From: Chrysogorgia sp. JL179-B06 | Taxonomy: Eukaryota; Cnidaria; Anthozoa; Scleralcyonacea; Chrysogorgiidae | Length of the DNA: 64,000 nt | Reading direction: 5' to 3' | NCBI GenBank assembly: GCA_035772405.1 | Contig: JAYKKM010000009.1 | Coordinates: 2,650,001 to 2,714,000 of the forward strand | In this document: positions 32,746 to 43,212 of the stretch, piece by piece | Numbering within the stretch: position 1 is the stretch's first letter | Layout of the letters: each line of letters opens with the position of its first letter | Notes under the pieces: model-generated | The model's database searches: none | What the model was told of the DNA's origin: nothing | Seen by the model: the letters and a program-made list of their open reading frames with translations, nothing else | Made by a program: the position numbers and the translations under genes

Positions 32746-32803
<58 letters not shown>
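32138..32803 (+). mobile_element. CR1-group LINE 3' fragment with (TATC)n tail
   Basis: A first frame (32140-32280) has AKRLYLLRQLKRVGINSNDL. After a deletion and frame change, 32279-32569 reads FHRSLPSYLSDEIERIQRHA, SRRELLSTHLFNDIV and HYKHLRNKRLFNTPVC, typical CR1-like ORF2 C-terminus. AATAAACGATC precedes a (TATC)14 run at 32747-32803 as the 3' tail. Confidence 0.82.
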
Positions 32804-32804
<1 letters not shown>

Positions 32805-32839
32805 GACACAGTTTGCAGAGACCAAACTTGTGAACTTGT

Positions 32840-32995
32840 GCTATCGTTACAAAAATGATAAAATATTCATATAAGCTACGATAGCGCCAAGCTATCATTA
32901 CAAAAATGATAAAACATTCAACAAAAATAATGAAACATTCATAAGTTACGATAGCGTCGTGCTATCTTAACAAGAATGATAAAATATTGATATTG
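32840..32995. repeat. ATCATT satellite, about 50 bp unit; further arrays at 35565-35750 and 39700-39790
   Basis: The unit GCTATCATTACAAAAATGAT AAAACATTCATATAAGCTACGATAGC (split here by a space) recurs two to four times at each site with divergence, always followed by a CGATAGC half. Sequence around 32807-32835 and 39663-39695 (GACACAGTTTGC...ACTTGTGCTAT) is also shared, so 32807-33060 and 39663-39850 are copies of one longer repeat. The TIR element at 36291-38978 is flanked by CTATCATT, so it may have inserted into this satellite. Confidence 0.75.
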
Positions 32996-33449
32996 GACAA
33001 TGCTATTATAGTTGTTATAAAATCGCTTTTTTCAAAACAATTTTCAGTGTTTTTGGTGATATTTGGTTTATTTACTTGGTAATTCATTTAAAATTATCGT
33101 TTTGTTCAACACCCCAAATACTCTATATATGGTTTCATTAACAAGACACAACAGAGGCTCTATTCGCTTTTGTTTATTCACAATTCAGTATTCACCAGAT
33201 TTCCACGCCCATGTAGTGGAAACAAAACCCACACCTGGATTTGCTTCATTTTGCTCCTGTTCAGCTATGGTATATATACATAGTCAGATCTCACTCTCCG
33301 TTTGTGACGTTCTTACTAATTTTCAACTCGGCACAAGTCAGAACACGGTAAGTTAACTTATGCATATTTTATCAATACCATGAGTATTGTAGCTTTTTGA
33401 TTGCTGATAAAGCTAAACAGTTCCTTTTTTACTTTTAGTTAACTGGTTG

Positions 33450-35530
33450 GTAATAATGGCAACAGCAGGGTCACCAATAAAAGGCTTGTCGGTTAGGGAA
33501 GACCAGCAAGGTTTGCGAGCGCTACAAATGTATCGCCAACTTTTATTTTACAACAAATTATAAGGCCTTTGTAAAGTTCCTGCAAGCACAGAGCAAGTTC
33601 ATTAACAGATACATTTTAAACGTTCATATCTATGTAAGTTACACAAACTTTCTTATATAATTATGTCATATATAATATATTACACTATACTATATTATGC
33701 TCTAGAATTAATGTTTTTATATTTCTATTTCATAGGGAGTGTTTTGTAACACTAGATGAAATAGAGGTTGCAAAGAAATTTAAATTGGCTGTCAATAGGA
33801 CCTTTAGTGAAAACGGTGGAGTCTTTTGGCAAGGTGTCAGTGATGGACTATTGACATGCTACATCATGGCCTTAATTGATGCAAAACTTTGTTTGAAACC
33901 ACTGGAGTTTTTAGTGGCAGGCTTACCACAGGCTGACAACAAAGTTTAAAGGGTCAACCATTTGGGACATTTTGAAGAAGACGAGGATGTTTGACTCCAC
34001 CAAAGTCAAAGATGATTACGACTCATCTGTTTACATTTTAAACGAGAAATTACAAGTAAGAGTTCAGAAAGTAACTTCAATAAGTATCAGCAGCTCAGTA
34101 GGGGCGTAACCATGATTGTGGAAACATGAAGGCAAATGTGTGAAGAATGTAGAGGGTTAGAGGCATGCTTCTTAAAATTTTTGATTTTACAACATTTTAG
34201 GGCAGTTTTGAGCAAAGTTCCAGTGGTGTTGCGGATCTGCTCAACAGGGCGACTCAAGTCCAAAATTTTCTGACAGATGTATGCCTTTAAGGGGCTGCAA
34301 GGCATATGTCACCGACAACCCCAACATTTCTGACAAATATCAAATTGTAAGGAAGGGCAATATCCCTTCCTGCTCCCCTTACCACAATGCAACTACAAGA
34401 TTCTACAAGAAAAGTTCACAAATTACCAATTTTTCGAAGATTGAAGTATTGCTATCAGACGGCAAAAGAAAGTTATAGATATAGATTATTTTTGGAGAAA
34501 GAAATTACCAGTATAACTGCTTTTCATCATTACAGGTAAACAAAGATGGGTTAAGAAGGAAGCTGGCACAATATATGGATGGCGCCCTTCCTCAGGGTGA
34601 TGCCAGCAGCATTGGCTGATAAGTCAATTAAGGCATTCTTGCAAGGCCACGAAGTCCAAATGGATTTGCCTATTAAGACATTTCCATGGCATACCTTTAT
34701 AAAGCCAAGCTAAGGATTTTTTCAATACAAATTTTATGCCATTTCCCTTGTTTTTAAGTGGTGGAATAGGAGTTAATATTTCATTACGTTACAATTCTCG
34801 CTGCAATTGGTAAAAACCAGCTTAATTATGTCAATTTTTCTTAACTAAAAATATTAACCGTTTTGTGTTATACGGCAAGCGAGAATTTGTGTTAACCATC
34901 ACATTTCCTATTTATTATTGAATTTATTTATCTTATCACTTACTGAAGTTCTCATTTGCTCTGATGAAGGTTTGAGTCTACAGGTCAAAAGTTCATCAAT
35001 AAATAGTAAGCGCATGGTGTTACCAAAAATTCTCGCTTACAATTACCATTTATCACTATATACACATTCAGTACGAAATTCATCATTTTAGTGTTTATGG
35101 TGGGTATATTGCCTACTGTATTAAATATTCCATATGAATGATTAATAACACATACAACACAGCTCCCTGACTAGGCTGCAGCTGCTGTAGTTGGTATAGA
35201 AATTTGGCTAATGCAAATGTATAGCTATCCCATTTAACAAAATTTATCTAGTCAGAAAAATGAATTAACTGAAACGTTTTTTGTATACAAAACTTTACAG
35301 GCTCGTGTCCAGTTCCTACCGCTGTTGGAGACACAGCCAGTGGGAAATCCAGAGCATTACAGCTTGTAAGCAAACTTATGGGAATGCACCTTGTGTGTCA
35401 ATCATCAGGGAAATTTATAGTGGAGAACAATTCCTTTGTGTTGGGATGACCCAACTCATCCCAGTATTTTACGTCAAGTGCTCTTGCAGGCCGAAGTTAA
35501 GTGTCGAAATTCTTAATATTGTTTTGATGC
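33450..35530 (+). pseudogene. P-loop NTPase-like gene remnant of an unnamed multicopy family
   Basis: Scattered exon-like blocks on the + strand: ATG at 33456 (MATAGSPIKGLSVREDQQGL, then ALQMYRQLLFYNK), 33740-33950 (LDEIEVAKKFKLAVNRTFSE, WQGVSDGLLTCYIMALIDAK), 34535-34610 (LRRKLAQYMDGALPQGDASS) and 35300-35500 (CPVPTAVGDTASGKSRALQ, then in a shifted frame DDPTHPSILRQVLLQAEVK). GDTASGKS fits Walker A (GxxxxGKS). Frames are broken by stops, so it is a pseudogene. The order and spacing suggest one gene, but that is inference. 34720-35290 is a noncoding gap between blocks. Confidence 0.45.
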
Positions 35531-35765
35531 TGCACCACTGTTCTATCATAACGAACATGATGCTACAATGCTATCATTACAAACATGATAAAACATTCAT
35601 GTAAGCTACGATAGCGTCGTGCAACCGTGCTATCATTACAAAAATGATAAAACACTCATCATATACGATAGCATCGTACTACCATTATAAGGATGATAAA
35701 ACACTCGTATAATCTACAATATTATACAATTATACAATGCTATCATTACAATATATATATATATA

Positions 35766-35799
<34 letters not shown>

Positions 35800-35800
35800 C

Positions 35801-35902
35801 TATTTACAAAACGAGTTGGAGGGCTTTATCGGTATATAAAGACGCGAGCCGAAGGCGAGCGGCTTTATACACCAATAAAGCCCGATAACGAGTTTTGTAA
35901 AT
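35801..35902. repeat. Hairpin repeat with TTTACAAAACGAGTT ends
   Basis: TTTACAAAACGAGTTGGAGG at 35802 is the imperfect complement of CGATAACGAGTTTTGTAAAT near 35882-35901. The interior GGGCTTTATCGGTATATAAAG pairs with CTTTATACACCAATAAAGCCC around GCGAGCCGAAGGCGAGC. A (TA)n tract precedes it at 35752-35797. Confidence 0.7.
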
Positions 35903-36059
35903 GGCTTCAAAAACGTCCATTAATTAGTATTTATCTATTGAGTGAAATTATTTAGCAATGCAAACGAGGGACACGCTGCAGTGCGTTTGTACTGCTGCTT
36001 GTGCCGCAGCATAGTTTTGCAGTATAATTGTGAGATGAAGCGCTTCAGGCTGGCTGAAT

Positions 36060-36182
36060 GAGTGTTCTATCCAATTTAAAGACACTGATGTTTTATTAAT
36101 GAGTGTTCTATCACATTTAAAGACACTGATGTTTTATTAATGAGTGTTCTATCACATTTAAAGACACTGATGTTTTATTAAT
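36060..36182. repeat. Three tandem copies of a 41 bp unit
   Basis: GAGTGTTCTATCACATTTAA AGACACTGATGTTTTATTAAT (41 bp, written with a break) repeats exactly three times at 36060, 36101 and 36142, the first with CAATTT for ACATTT. It is followed by a partial fourth unit. Confidence 0.9.
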
Positions 36183-37079
36183 CAGTTCTGTACTACATGG
36201 TAGAAACATTGATTAAAGATGCATTTCTTTTGTGTTTTCTTCATGCATTATTAATGAGTTTTTGAAATATATATATATATCGCTATCATTAGGGTGGCCC
36301 TTAAAATGGAGAGTGGGAATTTTACAGTTGCCACCCTGTCAATCTATGCCATTGATGGAGAAAACACAGTGTGCAAAATATTTTTACAATTGAATAATAT
36401 TTAGGGGTGCCCCTCGAGCATTGAAATATCAGTAAAATATCGTCTAACTGACAAAATATCGGAAAACAACAGTATCAATCATCAGTCCATTCCGTAACCA
36501 GCATTTTGAAAAAATGGCAACAAACAAATACGTGTTCAATATCTTACAAAGTAAATATATTTAAAAACATGCAGAACAAAGTTTTTGAAAAATCATGTTG
36601 ATCAAAACCATCAAAATCTAACTCTGAATCGCTATCAAACAATAAATCACCAAGGTGACATACCTCATGCTTTTCAAAACTGAGGCTAGCGGGTTGTAGT
36701 TTTTACTTAATTGCATCTCGTGCTTTTAAGTCGTACAGCTAGAAGACACCACGCGATCTGACAGAATGTATTAAACAGGCCGGAAAATTACTTTCGCTCG
36801 AAGAGTGGGCGCTCCCGGTCAACTACGGTACACTTAGCTCACTATTTCAGGTTGCTCTATGAAAAATGTAAACTAGAGGAAAAAGCATAGTGTATTTGTT
36901 CGGTTCATATGAAGCTGAAATCCTCGGTGCAAAATTGCCATCGTATCGCCAAGCACTTGGTCATTTCCTTCATCTTCACAAAATTGAAAAACGGACTGTT
37001 CGAGATTCCAGTCGACAAGCTACAGTATAGAAGCGATATCTGCGTTTTGGACAAAAGTTGGTATACCTGTTCGTGCATC

Positions 37080-38370
37080 CAAACATACCATTTAGAAGTT
37101 AGAGGAAGTGTTTCTTGAATGGAAAGGTCTCCAAAAGCACAAAACGTAAACAACCTTGGGACACAAGACCAAAGAGGCCGAATTCATCGATCGACTTGAT
37201 GACCTGTTTGATATCGCCAATGCGACAGAGCATCTCTCGTGTCTCAGAGGCAGAAGGGTCGGCACGGTTCAATTGGTGCTGTATAGATCAAGTGGAGACA
37301 TGTTGGAAACAACGTGCCCATGAACGGAAGGAGGCAGAATTGATGCGCAAGAAAAGAAATCAAGAGGAGCTGGAAATGTTTAACAGACAGCTCTGTCATC
37401 TGAATCCTCTTCTCATGCAGAAGACACTGACGTCGATGAAGTTTATAAAGAAAAGAAAACTCCGAAAAAGTACGACGAAGCAGCAGCTTCTGCATCAAAA
37501 AGAGCGAAAAGAAACGTTATGTCTCCTGGACTTACAGCAGCTTTGGACAGGACAAAGACGTCAACCAGGAATGCCACATTTGTACTTAGTGAAGTGGCAC
37601 CAGCCTTGGTCATGATGTCAATACTGTGAACATCAACAGGAACTCCATCCAACGAGTGCGAATCAGCCATGAGCCAGTAGATCGGCCGATCTCAGTATGG
37701 ATGACAGCATATCGTATATCTGAGGCGCCGCTGAATGACTTCAAACTCATGGTCCAACTCCTTGAATAGCCACACGCAGCTATTTCAGCGGCAACTTGCA
37801 AGAAGCTTGGGGTTCACTTTTGGTATTTGTCTGAGGAGTTAGTTGGCTTGGCTCTGTTCGACTCCAAAATAGCTTCTGAGTCCAAGAAGCTGATGCAAGC
37901 TGCAATGGAACAAACCGTCCCAGAGCACCCACCTAAGCGGCCCAAAGTAAGATTGGATGCATTCCGTGGCAGCAGGGACCTAGAGCAGTTCTGCACGACA
38001 AACTCGAAGAAACTATACTCCATCTGCTGGGGATTTCAGAAACACTACAAGAGCACTAACACTACAAGAGCCTGCCGCCAAGTAGGATGAAGATGTGTGT
38101 TACAAACGAGCCTCGGACATAGTGAAGGGGTTGGCAGTCGTCAATGACAGGCCGAGTTATGCGTTGCGCTTATCCAGGATTTCAACAAGACGTTAACCAA
38201 AGATGACGCTTATCAGGTTGTCAGTGAACACCGAAGACTTTTTCGTCACTACAGAAAGAGTATACCATTGTTGCAAACATTACTCATGCAAGTACAAGTA
38301 AGCAGCAGTGATACTGTGGTCGATAGACTTGACCAACATTTGAAGACCAGTTCATGAGACATATTCACTT
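37080..38370 (+). pseudogene. Unnamed multicopy protein of element D
   Basis: Blocks recur in changing frames: VFLEWKGLQKHKT, TKEAEFIDRLDDLFDIANA, CCIDQVETCWKQRAHERKEA with a charged coiled coil, KYDEAAASASKRAKRNVMSP and GLTAALDRTKTSTRNATFVL, FWYLSEELVGLALFDSKIAS, HPPKRPKVRLDAFRG, and VKGLAVVNDR followed after a shift by ALIQDFNKTLTKDDAYQVVS. This order matches a multicopy family I know from cnidarian and other invertebrate genomes, without known activity. At least five frameshifts are present. It lies between matched TIRs, so it may be an element-encoded protein. Confidence 0.55.
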
Positions 38371-38521
38371 TTAATTTCCCACCTTTCATGGCAAAACAAT
38401 CTAGTTGTACATTAGTATTCATTTATTTCAGTATTCGATGATTATATATATATAATAATAATAATAATTGTGTACCAACATGTATGTCTGATTAGGTAAG
38501 ATACGTTCAGAGCATTTATAG

Positions 38522-38752
38522 ATGGTAAGGTAAAAAATCAAATGAGGCCAAGTAGCTACTTGTTTTAAAAATAATTTAATTTGTTTGAGCTTTCGTCATC
38601 TACGACATCGACAGAAACTGAAATCGTCAGTTTCTGAAATCGTCAGTTTCTGACGATGTCGTAGACGACGAAAGCTCAAACAAATTAAATTATTTTTAAA
38701 ACAGTAGCTACAATACAGTACCATGGCCTCATTTGATTTTTTACCTTACCAT
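38522..38752. mobile_element. Foldback MITE inside element D
   Basis: ATGGTAAGGTAAAAAATCAA at 38522 pairs with TTGATTTTTTACCTTACCAT ending 38752. The arms continue through AATTTAATTTGTTTGAGC and TTTCGTC-TACGACATCG. The loop contains a tandem GAAATCGTCAGTTTCT duplicate. Confidence 0.85.
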
Positions 38753-39064
38753 TTATATCATGCTACTGAAGGAGAACTTCAACCTTTTAGCATTTATAGA
38801 ATTAACCGTAAATTGCCTTTTCCATGGAAACTTCAAAGCTCGAGGGCCACCTCTAAATATTATCCAATTGTAATAATTTTTTGCGCAGAGGGCTATCTTT
38901 ATTATTGGCATAGATTGGTAGCGTGGCAGAGTTAAATTTATGAGTTTCCTATTTTTATCATATACTAAGGGCCACCCTAGCTATCATTATAATATATATA
39001 TCATTACATTCATATAAGCTACGATTGCAGCTACGATATAGCTTCGTACTACCATGCTATTTTT

Positions 39065-39600
39065 TATTTTATTTTGCCAAAAAGGTGGCAGTGGTGTCCC
39101 AAAGAGCTTGTTGCTCCATCACGTGGCCCCTATGATATAAAATTAAATCAAACAGATCACATGATTTACTTATAAACTAAGACAAACTAACAGCACATTT
39201 TAACAAGCAAACTAGATAGGGGACGACATGAGTGACGTTTTATACAGACTGTTTTAAAAGTTTGTGGAATTTCTACATCGTATACGTGTTCGGTTGCATG
39301 TTGGTGGTACTTTAACAATTCAGATTTTAATTGGCCTATAGAGAGATTAGGACATCGTAAATATGATGGCAAGGAATTGAAAATTATTGGTGCCCTACAA
39401 TAGAATATATTCTGGAAAGTTAGAGTGTTTACTTTAGGAATATTTAAATTAATTGTATTTGTTTCATTTGTTCGCCTGGTTACATGACTGTAAAACTTGA
39501 GAGAGATGTAAGGATCATTTGAAGCTAATATTGACTTGTACACTTATACTTATGAAACTTATACTTACAAACTTATGAACACTTATATTTCTGAAACGTA
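39065..39600 (-). mobile_element. LINE 3' fragment
   Basis: The 118-codon minus frame (39543-39187) reads YSHVTRRTNETNTINLNIPK, then TLTFQNIFYCRAPIIFNSLP and EIPQTFKTVCIKRHS, typical of non-LTR ORF2 C-termini (N-x-F-x-x-R-x-x-x-x-W/F-N-x-LP). AAATAAAATAAAAAATA forms a 3' tail (complement of 39060-39076). The 5' side is truncated near 39600. Confidence 0.72.
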
Positions 39601-40500
39601 GCTAACGTCAGATCTAAATGGTAATGTAGCATGGCGTTGTACTCTTTCGACGTTAAGAATTAGTGACACAGTTTGCGGAGATCAAACATGTGAACTTGTG
39701 CTATTATTACAAAAATGATAAAATATTCATAAGTTACAATAGCATCGTGCTATCTTAACAAGACTGATAAAATATTGATATATTGGACAATGGTGTTATA
39801 GTTATTATAAACTCGCTTTTTTCAAAACAATTTTTGGTTAATTGTTTGGCTCAGTTGAGTAATTGCTACATTATCCTTTTGCAACATTATGTTGTACACC
39901 TGACCGAGTATTTGAATGTCATCGTCATCAAGACAACATTGTTTGAACTTGGAAGGAAATATTGTGGCAGATCTATTGTTCCAACATATACCTAAAAGTA
40001 ATATAAGTCAAATCATAAAACATACTCTAAAGTAAATGGTTTCATTATATATGTGAAGTTGATCATCCAGGTTGTTGTAGTCTTGAGAAAGATTATTGTT
40101 GGCGAACACTGTATAGATGTTTTCTTTTAGGAATAATAGCTTATTTTAATTTCGAATTTTACTACCGATAGTCTGTGACGTCATCTCTAGATTGATATGA
40201 AACTTCACCCATTCAGTGTGAATTATAATGTAATCAGTATGTACATGTATCTGTTATGTAAATGTTTGTACATGTACTTGTGATACATTATGATTTTCCA
40301 GGTTTTACTGTAGGCAGTTAGGGCCATTTATTATGTTCAGGGTTAGGATTATGGATAAGTTTGGAGTTAGGACTGTTTTAAATTTGGGATACTATATATG
40401 AAACGTCAGCCGAATAGTTTATGCACAATTTATACAGTATAACAGGTATGCACACACTGTACTGTATATAGTTTAATACAGTGATATATTTCCACAACTA
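39601..40500. other. Satellite copy and noncoding spacer
   Basis: 39663-39850 is a copy of the 32807-33060 repeat. The remainder is AT-rich with several TACATGTA words near 40240-40275 and no recognisable gene. Confidence 0.5.
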
Positions 40501-40540
40501 TACCTTGGTCCAAAGGTTTGAGATCCATCTCATAATAGTC

Positions 40541-43140
40541 TCAAAGGCTGTTGACACATGGACTCATCACTGTCGTAGCCTTGTATAGATGACAGGATCT
40601 CTTCAAATGATTCTCTAAATTCATTTGGAAATGAAGCAATATCAATAGCCCTTGAGGTACATAATTTGGCATCGACCTGTTGTTGGTGACAATGTTACCA
40701 AGGATACCATTGTATCTTTCAAAGCTGAAACACCAAAAGCTGTGTATAGGATCATAATCAGAAATTATTTCCCCTAGATGACAGTGCAAATGCATGTTTG
40801 GTGTAACAGCTTTTCTTCCATATACATGCAAGTGTAAATGTTTGCAGCATTTTAAATGCTTGTCATCCAAAATATCTTTCAATGCAAACAAGGAATAGTA
40901 CAATGTCCAGTTTTTCCACTGGTCAGCAGTGTAGGAACTGTAGTTTGATGAAATCTTTGGTAGCCTACCGATGTGTGGTGGGACTTCCATCAATTCAATC
41001 CTACTTCCCTCAATTGTTGTGTAGAAAGATATCCTTCACTCACCCACAGTTTAAAAACAAACTTTGCTGTGCCAAGGAACAAATTGTGCATTGGATCGAT
41101 TGCACAGAAGCGTTTGAGAGATCTTGAGCTGCAGTTTTTGTTTTACATTTCTTGATTTTCTCTGCCAATTTTCGATGCTCTAAATTTGTCCGCTTCTCCC
41201 AGGTATCCCTCTCAAATCCTGCATCATGTCTTTTCTCACCAAAATTACCCGGAAATTTTTTAAGCATCTTGAACACCCGAGCTCACCACTGTGCCCTTTT
41301 AAGCCACATAACTTTCTTGCTACAGGTATATCAGATGAGGTGCACAGAATTGCAGCACGACATTTAAAAAGAATACTGCAGAGGCTGTTTTTCAGGTATA
41401 GACCTTTCCATAAGGCATTAAGCTCTTCTACAGCAGGCTGCAGAAACTCGTTGAGGGATTTGGGCTCACCACCCATCGAAGGAATGATACCAATTACAAT
41501 AACATTTTCCCATTTGAAACGTTTGGATCGACTGAATAATCCTTTCTGTGTTTCATTGGTTGCAAAAAAATCAAAATTCAACATAAAGCCATAGTTACGT
41601 GGGCCATTTAGAAAGTCGTTGCCATTAAATGTTTTGAATGTCAACCATAAAATATTTGTGATTAGCAGATCTCCATTCCTCACATTGTTCAGGAAATCCT
41701 TTTTTGTAGCAGTTTTTTCAAGCGAGTTAACAATTCCATTGTTGGAGTTGTCTTTGAGGGTAACTTTTTTGACCAGTTGGCTATTACATATGTGGGCCCT
41801 GCCTCTTTCGAAGAACTTGCTTGAACAGGTTTGTGGAACTTGGCATCCATTTATACATTTAACACATTCATTGTAGAAATAACATTTTGTGCATTTTGGG
41901 CAAACTACAAATTTGGTAAAGTTGTCCCGGTTCAGTTTGAGGTACTGCCTCATATATATGGAGCAAGGAAAATCAGCTATAAGCTCGGTCAGAAATTCAT
42001 CTGGGATATAGATTTGCATTGCTTTTAAAAACTGAAAAATAAATCGCAGCAACCAAGTAAGGCCGTTATCACTGAGGTGAGTAAAACTCTGCCAGATCAA
42101 CAGAAAATATAGCATCCACTGTAGCAAATGTACAAGGTCCAACTTTCTCTGCTTTGGGACTGCCTCTGGTAAAGGAGGTGCTGACTGGATATCTTGGTCG
42201 ACCAACAAATCTCCAGGTGCATCCCAAATTTCATCATTATCAGTGTCTGTAGTAGAACTTTCATCTTGGTTATCTGAACTTTCTGTTAACTCAATGTCAC
42301 TGTGAACTGTGATTTGTTCACTGTCAACTGTGATTTGTCCATTATCAACCTAAGAATGAAGGTGAATATTATTGTTAAACAACATCAAAATATAAACATT
42401 AAGATTTTAATTTATTATATTGATTGGTTATTGAAAACAATATGAACATCCAAATAATATATTAATAAAATACTTGCTTAGTATTTCTAAATTTTATTCT
42501 ATTTTTAGTTTTTGTGTTATTTACTTAATATTTAATCGAACCGGAGGCTTACTAGATATATCCTATAAACCTCTCCAGTGGGAAGAAACCAGAGAGTGCA
42601 TTAAACATTGTCACAATAAATATTTTAAAAAATACACGTATCCCTAGTTTAAAACTCTTCACTTCAGTTTAATGAAAGATCCCACATACACAGGCTACTC
42701 ATTTTAACACAGCTGTATGAAACACAACGATTTTTAATACTCATCCGACAATTTCTATAATATTGTGCAGAATATTCAATCTAGCAATTATCTACTTTTT
42801 GAGAACATATCAATGCTACAATACTGAGTGTAGCAATAAATTTAAAATTTACATTTAACAAATCACTCTCCATATTTTGGTCCAGAATGCGAATTCATTG
42901 GTTATATAAAAAAGCCATATTTTATCTGGTATCAGCCACGTTCACATAATTATTCAAATTGTAAGACTAAGAGCTCCACATGATTACCTGCATATGCAAC
43001 TGTTCGCCTTCGGAATCTGATGACGAACTCGATCTAGATGTATCTGTTGACATGGCAGGAACGCTTGCTTGAAAGTTAAAAGCTTTCATGTGCCTTCTGT
43101 ACGTAGATAATGAAACGTTCTCCTTACAGTCGTTTACTCA
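40541..43140 (-). pseudogene. CACTA/EnSpm (Plavaka-like) transposase gene
   Basis: A probable exon at about 43137-42989 encodes KENVSLSTYRRHMKAFNF and ends at a GTAATC donor. The next starts after CTTAG at 42350 with an acidic stretch, continuing to 41180: CPKCTKCYFYNECVKC, NFDFFATNETQKGLFSR, ENVIVIGIIPSMGGEPKSLN, SSDIPVARKLCGLKGHSGEL and CSRC. Frameshifts near 41275 and 41110 lead to IDPMHNLFLGTAKFVFKLW, and another leads to 40993-40541 with GRLPKISSNYSSYTADQWKN and NMHLHCHL...FWCFSFERYNGILG. These are diagnostic Tnp2/EnSpm blocks, with DPMHNL holding a catalytic Asp. No terminal CACTA repeat was located. Confidence 0.85.
42361..42985. other. Putative intron of the EnSpm gene
   Basis: The 625 bp AT-rich stretch lies between a donor-like GTAATC (complement, about 42988) and the acceptor CTTAG (complement, about 42351-42355). 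GAATTCATTGGTTAT occurs here (about 42891) and again at 43147. No coding is seen. Confidence 0.5.
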
Positions 43141-43212
43141 CCCAGAATTCATTGGTTATCCTTTTTCCTCAGGTTTTCCCATGTACAATATTAAAATATT
43201 TCCTTTGAGCTA

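Larger units (their letters stand above)
36291..38978 (+). mobile_element. TIR element D carrying an unnamed protein family
   Basis: AGGGTGGCCCTTA at 36291-36303 and TAAGGGCCACCCT at 38966-38978 are perfect 13 bp inverted repeats. CTATCATT lies at 36283-36290 and at 38981-38988 (two extra bases, AG, on the right), consistent with an 8 bp duplication or with insertion into the ATCATT satellite. The interior holds one + strand pseudogene (37080-38370) and a foldback (38522-38752). 36304-37080 has no gene. Confidence 0.6.

Noticed and set aside
38723..38935. 70-codon frame MASFDFLPYH...
   Set aside because: It begins inside a foldback arm and continues in noncoding sequence. No motif.
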